Of a stretch of DNA of 64,000 nucleotides, positions 59,801 to 64,000 are shown piece by piece. The position numbers and the translations under genes were made by a program. Numbering within the stretch: the first letter of the stretch is position 1; each line of letters opens with the position of its first letter. The notes beneath the pieces are model-generated. The model was not told the origin of the DNA. It worked only from the letters and a program-made list of their open reading frames with translations, and ran no database searches. The stretch is from Phaeobacter sp. J2-8 (lineage in GTDB: Bacteria > Pseudomonadota > Alphaproteobacteria > Rhodobacterales > Rhodobacteraceae), in the NCBI RefSeq assembly GCF_022867865.1, contig NZ_JALIEC010000006.1, forward strand, positions 1 to 64,000. Reading direction: 5' to 3'.

Positions 59801-62733
59801 GCACATTCGAGCCGTCCGAACAGGTGGCCACCGATTACCGCGATGGCGGGGTTGGTGACACCGACGGCAGTTTCAACAACCAGATCAGCCTGGACATCGC
59901 CGTGCCGACCACAATCACCAGCGGGTTCACCTATGCCCGCGTGCGGTGGTCGACCTCAAGCGCGCTGACCTCTGACCCGTTTGACGGTTTGAACTTTGAC
60001 GGCGAGGTCGAGGATTATCGCGTGACCCTGTCGAACCCCAGCGGCCCGCTGCAATGTTCCGACACGTTTTACATGATCGCAACGGAAACATCTTCGAACC
60101 TGCCGACCCTGTCCGAATTGCTGATCACTGAATCCGCCGGAACCTATACCCTGTCGCAAGATCTGCTGCCGCCTGACTACACCGGCAATTATCTTGTCAC
60201 CGGCTGGGGCTTTAACGAGCTGGACGGCTTTATCTATGGGGTGCGGCAAAGCCCGCGCAGTCTTATGCGGATCAATGCCGGCGGTCAGGTGCGCGAGGTC
60301 GCGGACCTGTCTTCCCTGGGCCTCGAAAGCCCCGATGCCAGCTCTGACATTCTGCCAAACGGGGTCATGGTCTATATGGTCGGGGGCAATTTCGGGCGCT
60401 ATCAGCTGCTTGATATCTCGGACCCGTCCAACCCGGTGAACCTGGGGGTTTTGGAGACCGGCCAGAACAGCATCTATGGCCGCGACATCGCCTATAATCC
60501 GCGCGACGGGCTGATGTATTTCATCGACCCCAACCGGGATGTCTATACCTTTGATCCGCTGGGCGGAACGCCCGGATCGACGTCGATCAACCTGGTGGGC
60601 AATGTGCCTTTGCCTGCGGGCATCTTCTCGATCAATTCAGATTCGGTGTGGTTTGATGGCTCGGGCTTTCTCTATGCCTTTGACAACCAATCGCGGCAGG
60701 TCTTTGCCGTCGAGGTCGGCGAAGAAGGCAACCGCCCGGCCAGCTTCTCTTTCATCGAGGTGGAGGGCCCGGTTTCGGATCTGACCTATCAGGGCAACGA
60801 TGGGGCCTCTTGTCGGGCGCCGGGGCCGTTTGTCTCGACCGTCTTTGTCGAAGGGTCGATTGCCGGCACGCTCTATGAGGACACCAACGACAATGGCACG
60901 CGTGACGCAGGCGAACCCACCCTTCCGGCGGGGATCACTGTGCAGCTTTATGATGACAACGGCACGCCCGCCGACATCTCGGATGACATCTTTTCCGGCA
61001 ATGCCGAAACCGCTGCGGATGGATCATATGTCTTTGCCCAGGTGGATGCGACGCGGACCTGGCGGATCGAGGTCGATCAGGCCGATCCCGATATTCCGGC
61101 AGGTCATGTCGTTTCGACCACGAACCCGATCACCGGGGTCACAGTCACCCAAGGTGTCGAAACCAGCGATCAGGACTTTGGCTTTCGCGTAGGCACGCCC
61201 CAGGCCGATCTGTCCCTGACCAAAGCGGCCTTTGACAGCAGCGGCACGCCCATCGGGCTGGCCATGGATGGGAGCGATGTCGACTTTGTGCTGCGCGTGA
61301 CCAATGATGGCCCCGCTCCGGCGACGGGTGTGCAGGTCCGCGACCTGATCCCCAGCGGTTTCAGCTATGTCTCGGATGATGCTGCCGCCCAGGGCGACAG
61401 CTATGACAGCGGCACTGGTGTCTGGGTGGTGGGTGACGTGGCCAATGGCGCGACCGAAACGCTGACCATTCGTGTCACCATGAACGCCGCCGGCGATCAC
61501 ACCAATGCCGCCGAAATCATCGCCTCGGATCAGGCCGATCCCGACAGCGACCCCGCCACTGGCGCGCTGACCGATGATCTGGGCGACGGGGTGGCCGATG
61601 ACGACGAGGCCAGCGCCACCGTGGTGCTTGACGGCACCGGCGCGACGCTTTCGGGTGTGGTGTTCCTTGACCATGGCGGCGTCGGCGGCACCGGCACGGC
61701 CTATGACGGGGTGCAGGACGCAAATGAACCCGGCACCGGCGCGGCAAAGATCGAGATCTTTGACAGCACCGGCACGCTGGTCGGCAGCCCGGTTGTGGCC
61801 GCTGATGGGGCGTGGTCACTGACCCTGCCAGAAGGTTTCAGCGATCAGGTGACCGTGACCGTGACCCCATCGACAGGCTATTGGGTGGTGTCGGAAGATC
61901 CGCGCAGCCCGCCGGGTCTTGTCAATGCGGATCCGCTGGACGGCAGCTATAGCTTCCAGCCGGGGCAGGGCGCCGATTATACCGATCTGCGCTTCGGTTT
62001 GATCAAGGGCGCGCGGCTGAGCGAAAGCCAACAGGCGGCCACCCGTGCCGGCCAGGTTGTCGCGCTGCGCCACGATTATATCGCGGATGCCCAGGGGACG
62101 GTGCAATTCTCGACCGCGGTGATCGGGCAGACCGCGCCGGGGCTGTTTGCGGTGGCATTGTTTTATGACACCGCCTGTGATGGCACCCCGGTGACAGCGG
62201 TAAGCGGGCCGGTTGCCGTGACTGCGGGCATGCGCATCTGTCTTGTGGCGCGGGTCACGGCCTCGGCCGCGGCGGCGCCGGGATCCTCCATCGCCTTTGA
62301 TCTGGTGGCGGACACGAGTTACGGGGTCACCGGTCTGACGGAACAGCTTCGCAATTCCGATGTGGTGCGTGTCGAAGGATCGGATGGGCGCCTGCAACTG
62401 CGCAAGACCGTGCGCAACATCACCCAAGGCACGCCCGAAGGCGTCAGCAACGGGGCCACTCTGGGCGATGTGCTGGAATACCGCATCTATCTGGAAAACC
62501 CCGGCAATCTGCCCGCGGCCGAGATCGTGATCCATGATCGTACCCCGCCCTATACATCGCTGGCCGGGGCCGTTCCCAGCCCGGTGAATGTGGGTGCGGA
62601 TGTGGTGTGCACGCTGGCGGAACCGGCCAGCAACACCGCCGGCTATGCGGGATCGTTGCGCTGGGAATGCACCGGCACCCATGCGCCGGGCGCGACAGGC
62701 TCGGTGGCCTTTCAGGTGGCGATCTCGCCCTGA
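56824..62733 (+). CDS. Giant exported multidomain surface protein (DUF11, GEVED, SdrD-B)
   Basis: A 1,969-residue exported protein. TTG 56824 gives signal peptide ACLALATAVLTSAFAYEAQA. Modules in order, approximate: unique N-terminal region 30-260; DUF11-like 268-378; unique 380-610; VCBS/cadherin-like 614-720; two tandem GDAP-to-GEVED units (719-890 and 892-1070; FAIDGEVEDYSLI and FDGEVEDYRV); propeller-like region 1079-1335 with repeated readings such as ELDGFIYGV; SdrD-B 1343-1455 (YEDTNDNGTRDAGE); DUF11 1458-1600; SdrD-B-like 1609-1722; C-terminal DUF11 1856-1969, related to that of the protein at 20856. Acidic, Asp/Gly/Thr-rich, consistent with a calcium-binding extracellular protein. 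No sorting tail is recognised. Confidence 0.82.
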   Translation: MIISLSKRRGACLALATAVLTSAFAYEAQAGDFGIDWSTFDWPEGTQGPLVRTLRDQYGFEIDTTIEITGLTRSFFDGTRIHDTPDDLGFFGGNVKSLVIVSDARSGETRRGESRITARVEASSGGIAVAVDNLEIDILDIDSTDNNNSGDRCDFVTAFGDNGNPTMTTIGSSPTVVVGPGAGSGSTGPLLANEAQCLFIDSPFVTSPTSNNNNNGTVRAIYPDNTSAIEIWYDESIGEVRDYPSSTSNNPGARGIGLFGEVVFTTDQSITLARNTTPPTALQGESITFVYTVTNNGELPFNTGQDVVIEDDLVGTVTCPSIDAPLAPGGTVTCTASYTVTAADVLTGAIDSTATAGMGSIGQPFVSRLQSNPENASIVTNVLSNTTGPQTCTPQSVFSQPRTQLAGSGSETVLTTSDIFVFDNVTNDINGNDVDVVFQLTSINDATDVNLNTSLEARMVAADNGYLTYLMRLVQDGTATPANPLGIPVEQSRINGVIIQQTDVDSSNVGQDTSDVVGPLLAPDAISHFNTVPLAGFPSGGQAISMDPAKTGDPTNWLDEPNESNFDNYATYEYSTFVEAEFIHGFTGTYTNSARRGSSILLCAVTNVSPSVVAQDDDYTASPLNTLLGGTAGEVLSNDTINGLPATFPTATIEVLTPAISQTAGDPVPVLETAGADAGRVIVPPNVPAGVYEIEYELCDSVDPTQCDRAKVRVAVFDGLGVDFGDAPVTYLPASHGVALGTSLYLGAIPPDIEAISQSDATATADDLLGTDDEDAVIFPVLTQGVISTVDVPVVGAGYLQAWLDFNGDGLFEDTLDERIASDFQDDGTGADNVAGDGVIQIDVAVPSDATTSTTYARFRYSSLIGTPVTGFAIDGEVEDYSLIIAAADLVDRGDAPASYGDPRHVVVPSIYLGSGLPDTETDPQNSVLADADDLAGFDDEDSIATFPVLEAGTTVPLTVQTHETLSLQLPLGIPVVSGITNLQVWIDWDQSGTFEPSEQVATDYRDGGVGDTDGSFNNQISLDIAVPTTITSGFTYARVRWSTSSALTSDPFDGLNFDGEVEDYRVTLSNPSGPLQCSDTFYMIATETSSNLPTLSELLITESAGTYTLSQDLLPPDYTGNYLVTGWGFNELDGFIYGVRQSPRSLMRINAGGQVREVADLSSLGLESPDASSDILPNGVMVYMVGGNFGRYQLLDISDPSNPVNLGVLETGQNSIYGRDIAYNPRDGLMYFIDPNRDVYTFDPLGGTPGSTSINLVGNVPLPAGIFSINSDSVWFDGSGFLYAFDNQSRQVFAVEVGEEGNRPASFSFIEVEGPVSDLTYQGNDGASCRAPGPFVSTVFVEGSIAGTLYEDTNDNGTRDAGEPTLPAGITVQLYDDNGTPADISDDIFSGNAETAADGSYVFAQVDATRTWRIEVDQADPDIPAGHVVSTTNPITGVTVTQGVETSDQDFGFRVGTPQADLSLTKAAFDSSGTPIGLAMDGSDVDFVLRVTNDGPAPATGVQVRDLIPSGFSYVSDDAAAQGDSYDSGTGVWVVGDVANGATETLTIRVTMNAAGDHTNAAEIIASDQADPDSDPATGALTDDLGDGVADDDEASATVVLDGTGATLSGVVFLDHGGVGGTGTAYDGVQDANEPGTGAAKIEIFDSTGTLVGSPVVAADGAWSLTLPEGFSDQVTVTVTPSTGYWVVSEDPRSPPGLVNADPLDGSYSFQPGQGADYTDLRFGLIKGARLSESQQAATRAGQVVALRHDYIADAQGTVQFSTAVIGQTAPGLFAVALFYDTACDGTPVTAVSGPVAVTAGMRICLVARVTASAAAAPGSSIAFDLVADTSYGVTGLTEQLRNSDVVRVEGSDGRLQLRKTVRNITQGTPEGVSNGATLGDVLEYRIYLENPGNLPAAEIVIHDRTPPYTSLAGAVPSPVNVGADVVCTLAEPASNTAGYAGSLRWECTGTHAPGATGSVAFQVAISP

Positions 62734-62764
62734 GGGCGGCCACCTGTGCCACGACAGATTGAGC

Positions 62765-62798
62765 AAGGCCGCCCTTCCACGGGCGGCCTTATGCGTTT
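62765..62798 (+). terminator. Terminator after the giant surface protein
   Basis: AAGGCCGCCC (62765-62774), a six-base loop, GGGCGGCCTT (62781-62790), then ATGCGTTTT. A ten-pair perfect stem with a short, slightly displaced T run, 32 bases past the stop codon. Confidence 0.8.
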
Positions 62799-62889
62799 TG
62801 GGCGGTCAGGGGGTGTTTTTTCGACGCTGTTTACAAGACATGATATTCGTCTTACAAGTTGCCGCAAGAGATACATGGAGAACTTCGGA

Positions 62890-64000
62890 ATGCGCGACAC
62901 CCCCAAAAAACCCGCTGATACATTGCGCAGCGCCCGCTGGCTTAACCGTGATGATTTGCGGTCCTTTGGGCATCGGTCGCGGCTGCTTCAAATGGGGCTG
63001 GATCAGGAGGATTGGCAGGACAAGCCGATTATCGGCATTTTGAACACCTGGTCACAGATGAATCCATGCCATATGCATTTTCGCGACCGGGCCGATGATG
63101 TCCGCAAGGGTGTGTTGCAGGCCGGTGGCTTACCTATTGAAATCCCTACGATTTCCGTTGACGAGACATTTACCAAACCCACCTCGATGCTGTATCGCAA
63201 CCTTCTGGCGATGGAGGTGGAAGAGACAATCCGCTCGCATCCTCTGGACGGTGTTGTCCTTATGGGCGGATGTGACAAATCCACCCCCGGGCTTGTCATG
63301 GGGGCCCTGACGGCGGGTATTCCGATGATTTTCCTACCGGCGGGGCCGATGTTGCGCGGGCATCATGCGGGCAAGGTTCTTGGGTCCGGGTCGGATGCCT
63401 GGAAGTTTTGGGATGACCGTCGCGCCGGTAAGGTCAGCGAAAAGGAATGGGCCGGTGTCGAAGGCGGGATCGCCCGGTCGTATGGGCATTGCATGACCAT
63501 GGGAACGGCGTCGACCATGACGGCGATTGTGGACGCGATGGGGCTTTGCCTGCCGGGCGCATCGTCAATTCCTGCTGCAGATTCAGGGCACAAGCGGATG
63601 TCGACCCAAACAGGGCGCATGATCACCGAAATGGTGTGGTCCGACACCACTCCCGCCGCAGTTCTGGATGATTCCTCTATCCGCAACGCGATTATCGTCG
63701 CGATGGCGATGGGATGTTCGACCAATGCGGTGGTGCATGTGTTGGCCATGGCGCATCGTGCGGGGATCGCGCTTTCGCTTGATGATTTCGACCGTCTGGG
63801 CCGCGAGATTCCGGTGATTGCAAATGTGCGCCCATCGGGCAAAGGCTATCTGATGGAGGATTTCTACTATGCCGGCGGGTTGCCCGGGTTGATGTCGCGG
63901 CTGACAAGCAAGCTGGATCTTGAGGCGAAAACCGTTACCGGTCAATCACTTGGCGATACTCTGCAAGAGGCCAAGGTGTACAACGACGACGTGATCCGCA
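62890..64000 (+). CDS. IlvD/Edd-family dehydratase, probably sugar-acid dehydratase (3' end outside window)
   Basis: The first 370 residues of an Fe-S dehydratase of the IlvD/Edd superfamily. Cluster cysteines appear in QMNPCHMHF, VVLMGGCDKSTPGL and AMGCSTNAVVH, in standard order, with GAGS-like phosphate loop replaced by LPAGPMLRGHH. The N-terminal SARWLNRDDLRSFGHRSRL is typical of arabinonate/xylonate/galactonate dehydratases rather than dihydroxy-acid dehydratase. Start at 62890 (GGAG nine bases upstream); an in-frame ATG at 62875 is possible. The frame is still open at the window edge. AAGAC (62835-62839) and GTCTT (62849-62853) form a small inverted repeat upstream. Confidence 0.87.
   Translation, partial: MRDTPKKPADTLRSARWLNRDDLRSFGHRSRLLQMGLDQEDWQDKPIIGILNTWSQMNPCHMHFRDRADDVRKGVLQAGGLPIEIPTISVDETFTKPTSMLYRNLLAMEVEETIRSHPLDGVVLMGGCDKSTPGLVMGALTAGIPMIFLPAGPMLRGHHAGKVLGSGSDAWKFWDDRRAGKVSEKEWAGVEGGIARSYGHCMTMGTASTMTAIVDAMGLCLPGASSIPAADSGHKRMSTQTGRMITEMVWSDTTPAAVLDDSSIRNAIIVAMAMGCSTNAVVHVLAMAHRAGIALSLDDFDRLGREIPVIANVRPSGKGYLMEDFYYAGGLPGLMSRLTSKLDLEAKTVTGQSLGDTLQEAKVYNDDVIR

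Noticed and set aside
62890-64000. Dihydroxy-acid dehydratase of branched-chain amino acid synthesis (ilvD)
   Set aside because: Same superfamily, but the N-terminal region resembles pentonate/hexonate dehydratases and no ilv genes are adjacent; kept as sugar-acid type with IlvD as the alternative.

Overview
The window reads as chromosomal DNA of a GC-rich marine-type alphaproteobacterium, most likely Rhodobacteraceae (Roseobacter group). The evidence is the many solute-binding-protein ABC transporters, tightly packed ATGA-overlapping operons, a benzoate/catechol island with a LivFGHM-type transporter, and a YhfX-like PLP protein beside an RbsABC-type transporter. This placement is inferred from gene content and style; no rRNA, tRNA or marker gene is present. 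I see no CRISPR array, insertion sequence, integrase or phage module.

Layout. (1) 1-6167 (+): M20 peptidase/deacetylase (cut by the window start), sugar-type ABC transporter, YhfX-like PLP protein and a frameshifted GlmS/NagB-II-like SIS isomerase, probably catabolism of an amino-sugar-like compound. (2) 6231-13721 (-): Dpp/Opp-type transporter, PHP hydrolase and a LysR regulator. (3) 13933-28461: a cell-surface block with a lysozyme-like exoprotein, a large outer-membrane beta-barrel protein lacking its own signal peptide, and three exported DUF11-type proteins. It is flanked by a LuxR-type response regulator, a periplasmic Oxidored_molyb-fold protein without cysteine, and a hybrid histidine kinase followed by an out-of-frame Hpt domain. 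(4) 28539-31243: semialdehyde dehydrogenase, AhpD-like protein and an Rrf2 regulator. (5) 31571-44658: benzoate to catechol to muconate degradation (catB, benABCD, catA), a five-gene branched-chain-type ABC transporter, a CatR/BenM-like LysR, and an SCP2-like plus alpha/beta hydrolase pair. (6) 44687-48287: AbrB-family membrane protein, GntR, MDR-type oxidoreductase and TetR. (7) 48475-55994: sugar ABC transporter with a GH63-like glycosidase, a D-lyxose-isomerase-like cupin and a divergent LacI regulator. (8) 56192-64000: a small membrane protein, a 1,969-residue exported multidomain surface protein and the start of an IlvD/Edd-family sugar-acid dehydratase.

How it fits together. Most of the window is uptake plus catabolism under local regulators, and several regulators have clear palindromic sites next to them. 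The less ordinary part is the DUF11/outer-membrane-barrel system (13.9-28.5 kb, with a likely partner at 56.8-62.7 kb). Its proteins share N- or C-terminal modules and sit beside a two-component phosphorelay.

Caution on quality. benB, benC and the SIS gene each carry a one-base deletion, two of them in G runs. The DUF11/barrel pair and the kinase/Hpt pair also look like single proteins split by one base. Either the assembly has residual homopolymer errors or these are real lesions; reads must decide.
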